Source: AWTP1-13 sp963775835 (lineage in GTDB: Bacteria; Pseudomonadota; Alphaproteobacteria; Rhizobiales; Hyphomicrobiaceae). From it: a stretch of 64,000 bases of DNA. The number at the start of each line of letters is the position of its first letter. The stretch's first letter is position 1. The stretch spans positions 496,001-560,000 of the forward strand of contig CAVZKV010000012.1 in assembly GCA_963775835.1 (NCBI GenBank), written 5' to 3'. The position numbers and the translations under genes are program-made. Shown here piece by piece: positions 10,899 through 19,511 of this stretch. The notes under the pieces are model-generated. The model saw nothing but the letters and a program-made list of their open reading frames with translations, was not told the DNA's origin and did no database searches.

Positions 10899-12182
10899 CT
10901 AGCTGCCGCACTTGTTGGTCTTGGTGTTGAAGTTGCCGCACTTCTTGTCGACCCAGTCGGCCACCAGATCCTTGGAGCCTTCCAGCTCCTTTGACCAAGC
11001 ATCGCCGGGGACGAGCCCGTCGGTCTTCCACACCACGTCGAACTGGCCGTCAGCCTTGATCTCGCCGATCAACACGGGCTTGGTGATGTGATGGTTGGGC
11101 AGCATCTTTGAGATACCGCCAGTCAGATTGGCCGCCTCGATGCCGGGCAAGGCGTCGATCACCTTGTCGGGATCGGTGGACTTTACCTTCTCGACCGCCT
11201 TCACCCACATATTGAAGCCGATGACGTGGGCTTCCATCGGGTCGTTGCTGACGCGCTTCGGGTTCTTGGTGAAGGCCTTCCATTTGGCGATGAACTCATC
11301 GTTCCCAGCATCCTTGATGGACTGGAAGTAGTTCCAGGCCGCCAGATGGCCCACCAGCGGCTTGGTGTCGATACCGGCGAGCTCCTCTTCACCCACCGAG
11401 AAGGCGACGACGGGAATGTCTTTGGCGGCGATGCCCTGATTGCCGAGTTCCTTATAGAAGGGAACGTTGGCGTCGCCGTTGATGGTGGAGACCACCGCCG
11501 TCTTCTTGCCGCCCGAGCCGAATTTCTTGATGTCGGCGACGATCGTCTGCCAGTCGGAGTGCCCGAACGGCGTGTAGTTGATCATAATGTCTTCCGGCTT
11601 CACGCCCTTGGCCTTGAGGTAGGCTTCCAGGATCTTGTTGGTGGTGCGCGGATAGACGTAGTCGGTGCCGGCGAGCACCCAGCGCTTCACCTGCTCTTCC
11701 TTCATCAGGTAGTCGACGGCTGGGATGGCCTGCTGATTGGGTGCCGCACCGGTATAAAAGACGTTGCGCTCGCTCTCCTCGCCCTCGTACTGCACCGGAT
11801 AAAACAGGATGCTGTTCAGCTCCTTGAACACCGGCAACACGGACTTGCGCGACACCGAGGTCCAACACCCGAACACCGAGGCCACCTTCTCCTTGGTGAT
11901 CAGCTCGCGAGCCTTCTCGGCAAACAGCGGCCAATTCGAAGCGGGATCGACCACAACGGCCTCGAGCTTCTTGCCGAGCAGGCCGCCTTTCTTGTTTTGC
12001 TCCTCGATCAGCATCAGCATCACGTCCTTCAGCGTGGTCTCACTGATGGCCATGGTGCCGGAGAGCGAGTGCAGGATGCCGACCTTGATCGTGTCCTGGG
12101 CATTGGCGCTGAGGACCAGCGGCAAGCTCGCGAGCGCGGCCACGGACGCCGCCATCGCTGTTCGTAGAATCGTGCGCTTCAT
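10899..12182 (-). CDS. urtA: Urea ABC transporter substrate-binding protein UrtA
   Basis: Periplasmic urea-binding protein, 427 residues. A signal peptide is visible (MKRTILRTAMAAS.. to SANA-QD, cleavage near residue 29). The mature protein starts DTIKVGILHSLSGTMAISE and contains DPASNWPLFAEKAREL and FGCWTSVSRKSVLP, all typical of UrtA. It is the first gene of the urt-ure cluster. A sigma-54-type promoter ends about 64 bases upstream of the ATG, which points to induction under nitrogen limitation. Confidence 0.96.
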   Translation of the reverse strand: MKRTILRTAMAASVAALASLPLVLSANAQDTIKVGILHSLSGTMAISETTLKDVMLMLIEEQNKKGGLLGKKLEAVVVDPASNWPLFAEKARELITKEKVASVFGCWTSVSRKSVLPVFKELNSILFYPVQYEGEESERNVFYTGAAPNQQAIPAVDYLMKEEQVKRWVLAGTDYVYPRTTNKILEAYLKAKGVKPEDIMINYTPFGHSDWQTIVADIKKFGSGGKKTAVVSTINGDANVPFYKELGNQGIAAKDIPVVAFSVGEEELAGIDTKPLVGHLAAWNYFQSIKDAGNDEFIAKWKAFTKNPKRVSNDPMEAHVIGFNMWVKAVEKVKSTDPDKVIDALPGIEAANLTGGISKMLPNHHITKPVLIGEIKADGQFDVVWKTDGLVPGDAWSKELEGSKDLVADWVDKKCGNFNTKTNKCGS

Positions 12183-12245
12183 GGGTTTCAAGACACCTCT
12201 GTTGACTGGTCGAGGGCTCAACCAGGCCCCCCAAGGGTGGTTAAG

Positions 12246-12261
12246 AGCAACGAGCGTGCCA
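12246..12261 (-). promoter_or_regulatory. Sigma-54 (RpoN) promoter upstream of urtA
   Basis: On the minus strand the sequence reads TGGCAC-GCTCG-TTGCT, an exact match to the sigma-54 consensus TGGCAC-N5-TTGCW, with GG and GC dinucleotides at the correct spacing. Transcription would start near 12235, giving a leader of about 53 bases before urtA. Sigma-54 promoters need an activator; NtrC would be expected for urea use, but I found no clear NtrC site upstream. Confidence 0.85.
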
Positions 12262-12349
12262 GCCCGCGCGGGTCTGCCGCAAGATGAGGCGATTTCAGAG
12301 GATTTGCCGGGGGGCGGCGCGCCGGACGCCGCTGGCGGCGGCCGTTCCT

Positions 12350-12364
12350 GCCTATTTTATAGGC
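12350..12364. repeat. Inverted repeat upstream of the urtA promoter
   Basis: GCCTAT-TTT-ATAGGC is a perfect 6-3-6 inverted repeat, about 90-105 bases upstream of the sigma-54 promoter, the usual distance of an enhancer. Its half-sites do not match the NtrC consensus, so its role is open; it also lies about 65 bases beyond the end of the molybdopterin oxidoreductase gene but has no T-run for a terminator. Confidence 0.35.
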
Positions 12365-12429
12365 GCACTGCTCGCGGCCCGATCAGAGCCTCCCCGCGCG
12401 CTTAGCGCTGGCGCGGCTTGAACGGCCGA

Positions 12430-14530
12430 TCAGCGCGCCGCTGGCGCCGGCTCGAGCCAAACGTGATTGTCGTGAAAGGCGGCGCCGCCATAGGGGCCGG
12501 GCTGATCGGCGCTGGTCAGGGTATTGATGCCCTCGCCGCCCTCGAACTGATCGTTGGGGGCGATGCATTCCACGATCACGACGCCACGGCGCAATCCCGG
12601 GAAGGCCTCGACCGGCAGCACGATCTCGCCCCGCTCGTTGCCCATGCGAACCCGCCCCCCATCCGCCACCCCTAAGGCAGCCAGGTCCTCCGGGTGCACC
12701 TTGACGCGCGGTAGGCCATGGCGGGCCCGACTGGTCGGCATCTCGTTGAAGGACGAGTTGAGGTAATCGCGCGACGGGGAGGTGGCCAGGCGGAAGGGAT
12801 GCTTGGCATCGACCTTCTCCACCACGTCCCAGTGGTCGGGAAGCGACGGCATGCCACGCTCGACGATCCAGGCGTTAGCGCGCGGCGCCGGCACGTTTTG
12901 CCAATCGGGCTTGAAGCGGAATTTGCCGTCGGGGTAGCGGAACCCCGAAATGTAGTGGGCGGTGTCGAAGTCCGGCTGGCAGTCGATCCACTTATTGGGC
13001 TCAAGGTCCGCGAGCGTCCCCCAGCCCGATTTCTGCAAGGTCCAATCGATGATCTGGCGCGGCGACATGGCAAAACCCGGATGCCTGGCGCCCAACCGCT
13101 GCGCCAGCGTGACGATGACGTCGTGATTGGAGCGGCATTCGCCGGGCGGATCGAGCAGCTTGGGGCCGAGCATGATGTGCTGATGGCCGCCGCCCTGGTA
13201 GATATCGTCGTGCTCCAGGAACATGGTGGCCGGCAGCACCACGTCGGCCATCTTGGCCGTCGCCGTCATGAACTGTTCGTGCACGCACACGAACAGATCC
13301 TCACGCGCGAAACCGGCCTTGACCTTGCGCTGCTCGGGAGCGACCTGCACCGGGTTCATGTTCTGAACAAAGAGCGCGGTGACGGGTGGCCCGTCCTTGA
13401 TATCGTAGGGATCGCCGGTCAACACCGGGCCGATGCGCGATTGGTCGAGCACCCGGATGCTGGGGTCGACCACGTCCAGGCCCTCGATCAGTGACTTGTT
13501 CCAGTGATAGATGGCGCCGTTGTTGTGGAAACCGCCACCACCTTCGTGCAGCCAGGCGCCCGTGACGGCTTGGGATGCACAAGGCGGCGTGCATGTTGTG
13601 GGCACCGTTGCGTGAGCGGGCGAAGCCGTAGCCGAGACGGAAGTAGGTCTTTGGCGTGGTGCCGACCATGCGGGCGAAAGTCTCAATCTCGGCGACGCTA
13701 AGACCGGTGATGGCGCTCGCCCACTCGGGCGTCCGCGACCGCAGGTGGGCCTCCAGCTCGCGCGGACAGTCGGTATATTGTTCCAGGTAAGGCCAGTTGG
13801 CATAACCGTCGCGAAACAGCACGTGCATCACGGCACAGGCGAGCGCACCATCGGTGCCGGGACGCAGGCACAGCGCCAGGTCGGCCTGCTGCATGGTGCC
13901 GTTGTGATAGATGTCGACCGCCACGATCTTGGCACCGCGCTCCTTGCGGGCGCGGGTGGCATGGGTCATCACATTGATTTGCGTGTTGACGGGATTGGTG
14001 CCCCAAATCACGACCAGATCGGACTTGGCCATCTCGCGCGGATCGGGACCGGCAAGGCGGCCGGTGCCGGCAATGTAACCGGTCCAGGCCAACGTCGTGC
14101 AGATGGTGGCATACATGCCCGAATAGCGTTTGGCATGGCGCAGGCGATTGATGCCGTCACGCATGATGAGGCCCATGGTGCCGGCATAGTAATAGGGCCA
14201 CACCGCCTCCGGACCATGGCGACGCTCGGCCGCAAGCAGGGCTTCGGCCACAAGGTCGAGGGCCGCATCCCAGCCAATGCGCTCGAATTGGTCTGAGCCC
14301 TTGCCACCTTTGCGCCGCAAAGGCTACAGGAGACGGTCGGGATGATGGATGCGCTCGGCGTAGCGGGCGACCTTGGCGCAAACTACACCGGCCGTGTAGC
14401 TATGATCGGCCGAGCCGTGCACGCGGCCGATCCGGTTGTCGCCCAGCAGCTCAACGTCAAGCGCACAGGTCGAAGGACAATCGTGCGGACAGACCGAATG
14501 GCCAATGGCAATCTTGGCTTGGGCGTTCAT
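12430..14530 (-). pseudogene. Molybdopterin-dependent oxidoreductase, broken by a TAG codon and a frameshift
   Basis: Homologue of the formate dehydrogenase/DMSO reductase superfamily, about 700 codons in total; the substrate cannot be told from sequence. The N-terminus (ATG 14530, AGAAGGA upstream) carries a [4Fe-4S] motif with Cys14, Cys18, Cys22 and Cys51. After 68 codons (HHPDRLL) an in-frame TAG at 14324-14326 interrupts the conserved RLLxPLRR segment, and the same frame continues with PLRRKGGKGSDQFERIGWD. A second lesion, one extra base near 13571, shifts the frame between HAALCIP and AVTGAWLHEGGGGFHNNG. The rest, ending with the molybdopterin dinucleotide-binding domain (PHRVKVHPEDLAAL-like segment), is intact. 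Two independent lesions make true decay more plausible here than for the single-indel genes. Confidence 0.85.
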
Positions 14531-15152
14531 GGGCGTCCTTCTAGAGCGGCGATCCCAGCCCCCACGCTAAACGAGTTCGTGGCAATGGCCAAGAAATGCC
14601 GCGCTTAAGCAAATGGTCGGCAAATCGGTAGCGCGTTTGGGGCCGCAGCGGGTCCGCATGCCGTGCAGCTGGCCGCGATGGTGCGTCTCATGCTTGAAAA
14701 AGTGCGCTCCCAACCGAGCGCCGTGTGCCGCGTCAGGTCACGCTTGGCCGCACTCGCCTACCAGCTCAAGGTCTCCGCCCCAACAGGAACCGCGCCCGTC
14801 CGCCTCAGTCGAGGATGGCGCGGTCCAAGGCGGCGCGCTCGGGTTTGAGGTCCTCCCCAGTCCTCATCGAGAAAGGCCGCAGGGGATGGGACCCCCGCGG
14901 GTCGGCGCCGACAAAGCGGCGCATCCAGAATTGATCCGCCCACGGTATATGGCAGGGGGTGCCACGGACGCAGGCGAAGAAGGCTTTGTGCTCAGCCTTG
15001 CGTTGCTCCTCGCCGGGCCGGTCGGCACCGGCATCAAGGTTTTGGCGTTGCCACCGGTTATGAGACCACCAAGGTGCGCAGGTAGGCTGGCGCGATCAAT
15101 CGCTGCCTCAAAACGGGAGAGGGCTTAGCCGTGACCGCGGCCTTATCGTGCG
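14531..15152. other. 622-base gap with no recognised gene
   Basis: Two open frames occupy part of this stretch, neither convincing. A plus-strand frame (14613-15128, 171 codons) is rich in Arg, Pro and Ser and looks like non-coding GC-rich sequence. A minus-strand frame of about 96 codons, ending just after RAALDRAILD near 14807, has a more protein-like composition (AEHKAFFACVRGTPC, WADQFWMRRFVGADPRG) but no ATG at its beginning; a TGA lies directly before it. It may be a gene remnant. No tRNA or terminator was seen. Confidence 0.4.
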
Positions 15153-15575
15153 TTAGCCGACGATGTCCTCGGCCTTGAAATTGAGGCCAATCTCGAGCTG
15201 TGCGTTCTCCGCGCTGTCGGACCCGTGCACCGAATTGCGCTCGATGGTTTCGGCGAATTCCTTGCGAATGGTGCCGGGGGCGGCCTTGGCCGGATCGGTG
15301 GCCCCCATCACGTCGCGATATTTCTTGATCGCCTCTTCACCTTCCAGCACCTGCACCACGATGGGCCCCGATGTCATGAAGCCGACAAGGTCGGCGTAGA
15401 ACGGCCGCGCCTTGTGCACCTCGTAGAATTTCTCGGCCTGCTGCCGGCCCCAGCGCACCCGCTTTTGCGCAATGATGCGCAGACCCGCCTTTTCAATCAG
15501 GGCATTTATGGCGCCGGTCTGGTTGCGGGCCGTGGCATCCGGCTTGATGATCGACAAGGTGCGCTCAATCGCCAT
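15153..15575 (-). CDS. ndk: Nucleoside diphosphate kinase
   Basis: Transfers the gamma phosphate of ATP to other nucleoside diphosphates to balance nucleotide pools. The 140-residue product has the usual length, the N-terminal ERTLSIIKPDATARN and the phosphohistidine His117 in the signature NSVHGSDS. It is a single gene with open intergenic space on both sides. Confidence 0.98.
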   Translation of the reverse strand: MAIERTLSIIKPDATARNQTGAINALIEKAGLRIIAQKRVRWGRQQAEKFYEVHKARPFYADLVGFMTSGPIVVQVLEGEEAIKKYRDVMGATDPAKAAPGTIRKEFAETIERNSVHGSDSAENAQLEIGLNFKAEDIVG

Positions 15576-15831
15576 CCGTTACTCCCTGAGCGTTTTTTGG
15601 CTATTGTGGCGCGGGTTATAACTTGCAGCCGTGGCACGGTTCAAGCCAAGGCGCCCAAATTCCGCCGCGAAGGGGGAGGCCGGTGCGGGCGCCGGGTCTT
15701 GGCTTTGCCTTCCCTCGGCCTTCGTTCGCTGCTAACCCCTTGGGACTTCGGCGATTGACGCCGAGGATCTGTGCCCTGAAACTAGGAAAAAATGGGATGC
15801 CTCGCCGTCCTGACGGCAAGCCGATGCTCGA

Positions 15832-17031
15832 ATGACTGTTATGCCAGCGCCGTCGTCGCAAAATCAGTGGTACTTGGCTCGCGAGGGCCAGCAGTATGGG
15901 CCGCTCACGGACGCGGAACTCGCCAAGTTCGTAGAACTTGGCCACTTACAGCCCACGGACTTGCTCTGGCGCGAGGGCTTCACCGATTGGCGCCCGGCGC
16001 TGGTCGTGTTTCCCCCGCTGGCGGCCGGCGCAGCCGGGCGCAAAGAAGCCCCGGCAGCGGCGGCCAAGCCGGTCGCCACCACCTCCATGGATACCATGCG
16101 TCCGGGCGCGGACGCGGTCGATGCAGGCAAGCGGCCCGCCGCGGTCGCCGACAGCGATGGTGACCTTGAACCGCGCCACCGCTTCTTTGGCGGACGCTTG
16201 CTCAAGCGCCTCCTCCTCATCGCCATCATTCTGACCGGCGCCTGGTTTGCCTACGTCTGGCGCGCCGATCTTGGCAAGTTCATCGGCGCCTTCGGCACGT
16301 CGTCGTCCACCTCCGTCATGGCCGCGACCGATCGCAACGGCATCGACGTGCCGCCGCTGCGGGGCTTCGGACCCGACGCGGCGCAGATGGACGCCAATCT
16401 GCAGGCAACGCCTCTGTGGCGCATCCTCAAGCGCGAATATCCCGAGTGGTATAGCGAGCGCCTGAAGGAGATCGTGGCACTCACCCAGCAGAGCAGGGAC
16501 GATACCCACATTGCCCAGCAGATGGGGCGCGCCTTGGTCACCTTGCGCCGGCAGCAAACCGACAATGCGCTCTCGGCCAGTCTGCCAAACTTGAAACGCA
16601 TTGCCAGCACTTTTTATGACAACATCGCCGAGCTGCGCAAACAGAGCACGGAAGCCTGCTTTGCCTTCATCTCGCAGGGCGAGGCCAGCCCCCTCATTGT
16701 CGCCCTGCTGCAGGGCTCCCCACACACGGGGCGTCTGCAAACCCAACTGGTGTCGGTGTTCGAGGCGGCCGCCGACGGACGCAAACTGCCCCGCGTCTAC
16801 CCGAAACCGCGCAAGACCGACTATGAGACGCTCGCCACCGCCTTGACATCGCTTGGCTGGAGCCAGGCGGACATGCAGCTGTTCTCCGACGAGCGCGAGC
16901 TGGCGCGCGCGGCTCCGGACAAAATCTGCCAGCTCGTGCACGACTGGTTCGCCGCCCAGCTTGGCCTCAAGGACGCCGACGTCCAACTGCGGCTGTTGGT
17001 CGATTCCTTGCGCCCGGTGGTGGCGGGCTAG
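15832..17031 (+). CDS. Membrane protein with N-terminal GYF_2 domain
   Basis: The first 50 residues form a GYF_2-type (DUF4339) module: QWYLAREGQQYGPLTDAEL, then LLWREGFTDWRPA. A linker rich in Ala and Pro follows, then one transmembrane segment (about residues 124-143, LLKRLLLIAIILTGAWFAYVW). The C-terminal 240 residues are probably on the far side of the membrane and are helical with two cysteines (EACFAF, DKICQLV); I do not recognise this part. GYF_2 modules are thought to bind peptides, but the partner is unknown. The gene stands alone between ndk and a glutathione-transferase-like gene. Confidence 0.75.
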   Translation: MTVMPAPSSQNQWYLAREGQQYGPLTDAELAKFVELGHLQPTDLLWREGFTDWRPALVVFPPLAAGAAGRKEAPAAAAKPVATTSMDTMRPGADAVDAGKRPAAVADSDGDLEPRHRFFGGRLLKRLLLIAIILTGAWFAYVWRADLGKFIGAFGTSSSTSVMAATDRNGIDVPPLRGFGPDAAQMDANLQATPLWRILKREYPEWYSERLKEIVALTQQSRDDTHIAQQMGRALVTLRRQQTDNALSASLPNLKRIASTFYDNIAELRKQSTEACFAFISQGEASPLIVALLQGSPHTGRLQTQLVSVFEAAADGRKLPRVYPKPRKTDYETLATALTSLGWSQADMQLFSDERELARAAPDKICQLVHDWFAAQLGLKDADVQLRLLVDSLRPVVAG

Positions 17032-17214
17032 CTCCCCCCTCCCAGCCGACGCCGCGCGGTGGCGGCCAACCCACCCAGCACAGACCCTGCTGCAAGCACC
17101 CCAGCTTAATCTGATTGCAGCTTGGCCCTTGGCCGGGCACCATCCCTCTTTCTGCCTGGACGCCACCCGTGCCATCCGACAAACTGCATGTCTCCCGCAA
17201 AAAGGGCGCCTGCC

Positions 17215-17820
17215 ATGAAGCTGCTGTCGAGCCTTTTGTCACCTTATGTCCGCAAGGTCAGGATTGCCGCCGCCATGAAAGGGCTGGCCGATCGGATCGA
17301 GCTGGTCGCGATCGACACCAACGTTCCAGACAACCCCGAGATCAATCGGGCCAATCCCCTCGCCAAGGTGCCGGCCCTGTTAGTGGGCGAGCTCGCGATC
17401 TACGACAGCCACGTCATCTGCGAATATCTCGACAGCCAGGCGCCGGCTCCCGCGCTCATCCCGAAGGACACAGGCGCGCGCATCAAAACGCTGACCCTTG
17501 GCGCCCTCGGCGACGGCATCCTCGATGCGGCCTTGCTGCTCGTGTATGAGCAGCGCTTCCGGCCGCAAGAAAAGTGGCATGCGCCCTGGCAGCAGCGCCA
17601 GCAAGGCAAGGTCGATCGCGCCCTTGCTGGGCTCGAGCTCAACCCGCCCACTTGGGATCAGAGCCCCGACTACGGGCACCTGACGCTCGCCTGCGCCCTG
17701 GGCTATCTCGATTTTCGCCACGAGGGCAAATGGCGCCCCGGCCATCCCAAACTGGTGGCCTGGCTCGACGGCTTTGCCCGGGCGGTGCCGGCCTTCGAGG
17801 CAACCCGGCCGCAGGCCTAA
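17215..17820 (+). CDS. Glutathione S-transferase family protein
   Basis: 201-residue cytosolic GST-like protein. The thioredoxin-like N-terminal domain reads MKLLSSLLSPYVRKVRIAAA with Ser at the usual catalytic position, NPLAKVPALL with the cis-Pro, and DSHVICEYLD, the glutathione gamma-glutamyl-binding loop. An all-helical domain follows. The ATG at 17215 fits the family start; the open frame upstream is not coding. Its stop overlaps the stop of the convergent rnd gene by 3-4 bases. The substrate is not predictable. Confidence 0.88.
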   Translation: MKLLSSLLSPYVRKVRIAAAMKGLADRIELVAIDTNVPDNPEINRANPLAKVPALLVGELAIYDSHVICEYLDSQAPAPALIPKDTGARIKTLTLGALGDGILDAALLLVYEQRFRPQEKWHAPWQQRQQGKVDRALAGLELNPPTWDQSPDYGHLTLACALGYLDFRHEGKWRPGHPKLVAWLDGFARAVPAFEATRPQA

Positions 17821-19037
17821 CCGGCGCCGCGCTTGCGCACGGGCGCGGCGGCCTCCGCCGCGTCCTCTGTTGCCGCGCGCGCCACCGGCGGCAGCTCAAC
17901 GGTGACGACCTCGCCAGCCTCAACCTTCAAGGCGAGGGCGCCTGTTTTTAGGAGCTCGGCCTGTCGGCCGAACATTTCGTAGCGCCAACCCTTCATCGCC
18001 GCCACATCCGGGTGCTCCTCGACGGCGATGCGTTCAAGATCGTCGCCGTCGGCGATCAAGCGCGGCGCCACCTTTTCCCGTGCCGCGCAGCCCTTGAGCA
18101 GCACGCGCAAGAGTTCGAGCAGGGCCACCTTGTCGGCGGCCAGCGGCTGGCCCGAGCGCAAGGGCGGCAGGGTACTGAAGTCGCGCGCCAGTCCCCGCTT
18201 GACGGCTTCCAGGATTTCCTTGGCGCGGGCCGAGCGGGCGAAGCCTTCGCTCAACGTTCTCAGTTCGGACAGTTCGGCGGCGCTAGCGGGCGCGTGATTG
18301 GCGATGTCGAACAGGGCCTCGTCGCGCAGAATACGGTTGCGCGGCACGTCCTGAGCCTGCGCCGCCCGCTCGCGCCAGGCGGCGAGCTCGATTAGCACCG
18401 CCAAGCCCCGGCGGTTCTTGACGCGCAGCTTGAGCCGACGCCAGGCCTCCTCGGGCGAAGTTTGATAGGTCCTCGGATCGGTCAGCTCGGCCATCTCTTC
18501 ATCGAGCCAACCCGCCCTCCCCTCCTTTTCCAGCTCGGCGCGCAGGTACCGATAGATGTCCCTGAGGTGCGTGACGTCACCGAGCGCATAGGTCAGCTGG
18601 CGCTGGGACAGCGGGCGACGCGCCCAATCGGTAAAGCGCGAGGTCTTGTCGAGATCACTGCCGGTCACCTGCTTGACGAGGTTGCTGTAGCTCACGGCCT
18701 CGCCGAAGCCACAGACCATGGCGGCAACCTGGGTGTCGAAGATGGGGTGGGGAATAAGCCTCGCCTGCGTCCAGACGATTTCGAGATCCTGGCGGGCGGC
18801 ATGAAACACCTTGGTGACCCGTTCGTCCGCCATCAGCTGATAGAAGGGGGCGAGATCGAGAGCATCGGCCAGGGGGTCGACGATCAGCTCCTCCTCCGGG
18901 CTTGCCATCTGGATCAGGCACAGCTTCGGCCAGAAGGTGTGCTCGCGGATGAATTCGGTGTCGACGGCAACAAAATCGTGCTGGCGAAGGCGCGCGCAAG
19001 CTTCGGCAAGGTCTGAGGTTGTGACGATCGGGCGCAT
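17817..19037 (-). CDS. rnd: Ribonuclease D
   Basis: 3'-5' exoribonuclease for tRNA and other stable RNA trimming. The DEDD catalytic residues are visible: Asp26 and Glu28 (VAVDTEF), Asp84 (HAARQDLEIV) and the YxxxD motif Tyr150-Asp154. An HRDC domain follows from about residue 205 (SPEEAWRRLKLR, then PRNRILRDEALFDIA). The total is 406 residues; the last 25 are an Ala-rich basic tail. The ATG at 19037 begins the family sequence MRPIVTTSDLAEACARL. The gene converges on and slightly overlaps the upstream neighbour's stop. Confidence 0.94.
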   Translation of the reverse strand: MRPIVTTSDLAEACARLRQHDFVAVDTEFIREHTFWPKLCLIQMASPEEELIVDPLADALDLAPFYQLMADERVTKVFHAARQDLEIVWTQARLIPHPIFDTQVAAMVCGFGEAVSYSNLVKQVTGSDLDKTSRFTDWARRPLSQRQLTYALGDVTHLRDIYRYLRAELEKEGRAGWLDEEMAELTDPRTYQTSPEEAWRRLKLRVKNRRGLAVLIELAAWRERAAQAQDVPRNRILRDEALFDIANHAPASAAELSELRTLSEGFARSARAKEILEAVKRGLARDFSTLPPLRSGQPLAADKVALLELLRVLLKGCAAREKVAPRLIADGDDLERIAVEEHPDVAAMKGWRYEMFGRQAELLKTGALALKVEAGEVVTVELPPVARAATEDAAEAAAPVRKRGAG

Positions 19038-19511
19038 GAGCGCCGCCTTATAGCCCAAGCCTCGTCGATTGTCGCGACCGCCGGAGGGCCCGGCCAGATC
19101 GAGCGATGCGCCCCGGGGCTGGGCGCCGGGCCCATTGCTTAACAGCGGATCGGCACGCACGACGGCAAACCCATGAAATTGGACGCGTCCGGCACGCCGC
19201 CGCCTCCCCCGCCGCCTCCGGCCGCGGGGAGGCCGGGGCCGCGGGCGAAACCTTGGCGGGTCTTAAGCCCCGCGCGAAAGGCGCGGGCCCCAACCCTGAG
19301 ACCGGCCTCCGACCCGCACCGACACCCATCCCCCGCGGCAATCCTGAAGGCCCATCTCGAGGCCCATCTCGAGGACCGTCTCGAGGTCCATCGCGAGAGC
19401 CCGGGGCCCACCGAGACCCAACCTTGACTTTGCGGCACCCCCATGTGCTTTTCCGCAGCAACCGATCCCGAACCCCTGTTGCAAACTCCGTTGCACAAGG
19501 CAGCAAGTCCC
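19038..19511. other. 474-base divergent intergenic region between rnd and aspS
   Basis: This stretch must carry the promoters of rnd and aspS. It contains a C-rich run near 19200, a block of four 12-base tandem repeats (entered separately) and open frames of biased composition on both strands. No RNA gene is visible. Confidence 0.5.
19351..19398. repeat. Four 12-base tandem repeats upstream of aspS
   Basis: The units are CCCATCTCGAGG twice exactly, then ACCGTCTCGAGG and TCCATCGCGAGA, joined without spacers. Three of the units contain TCTCGAG, whose centre CTCGAG is self-complementary. The block lies about 115 bases before the aspS start. Confidence 0.8.

Noticed and set aside
12350..12364. 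The inverted repeat as an NtrC enhancer
   Set aside because: The half-sites lack the GCAC...GTGC pattern with correct spacing, so it is only listed as a repeat.
14324..14326. TAG in the molybdopterin enzyme as a recoded amino acid (for example pyrrolysine)
   Set aside because: It lies in a segment conserved for ordinary residues, no recoding machinery is visible, and a separate frameshift follows in the same gene.
14613..15128. Plus-strand 171-codon open frame
   Set aside because: Composition is dominated by Arg, Pro, Ala and Ser, there is no family match and no ribosome-binding site.
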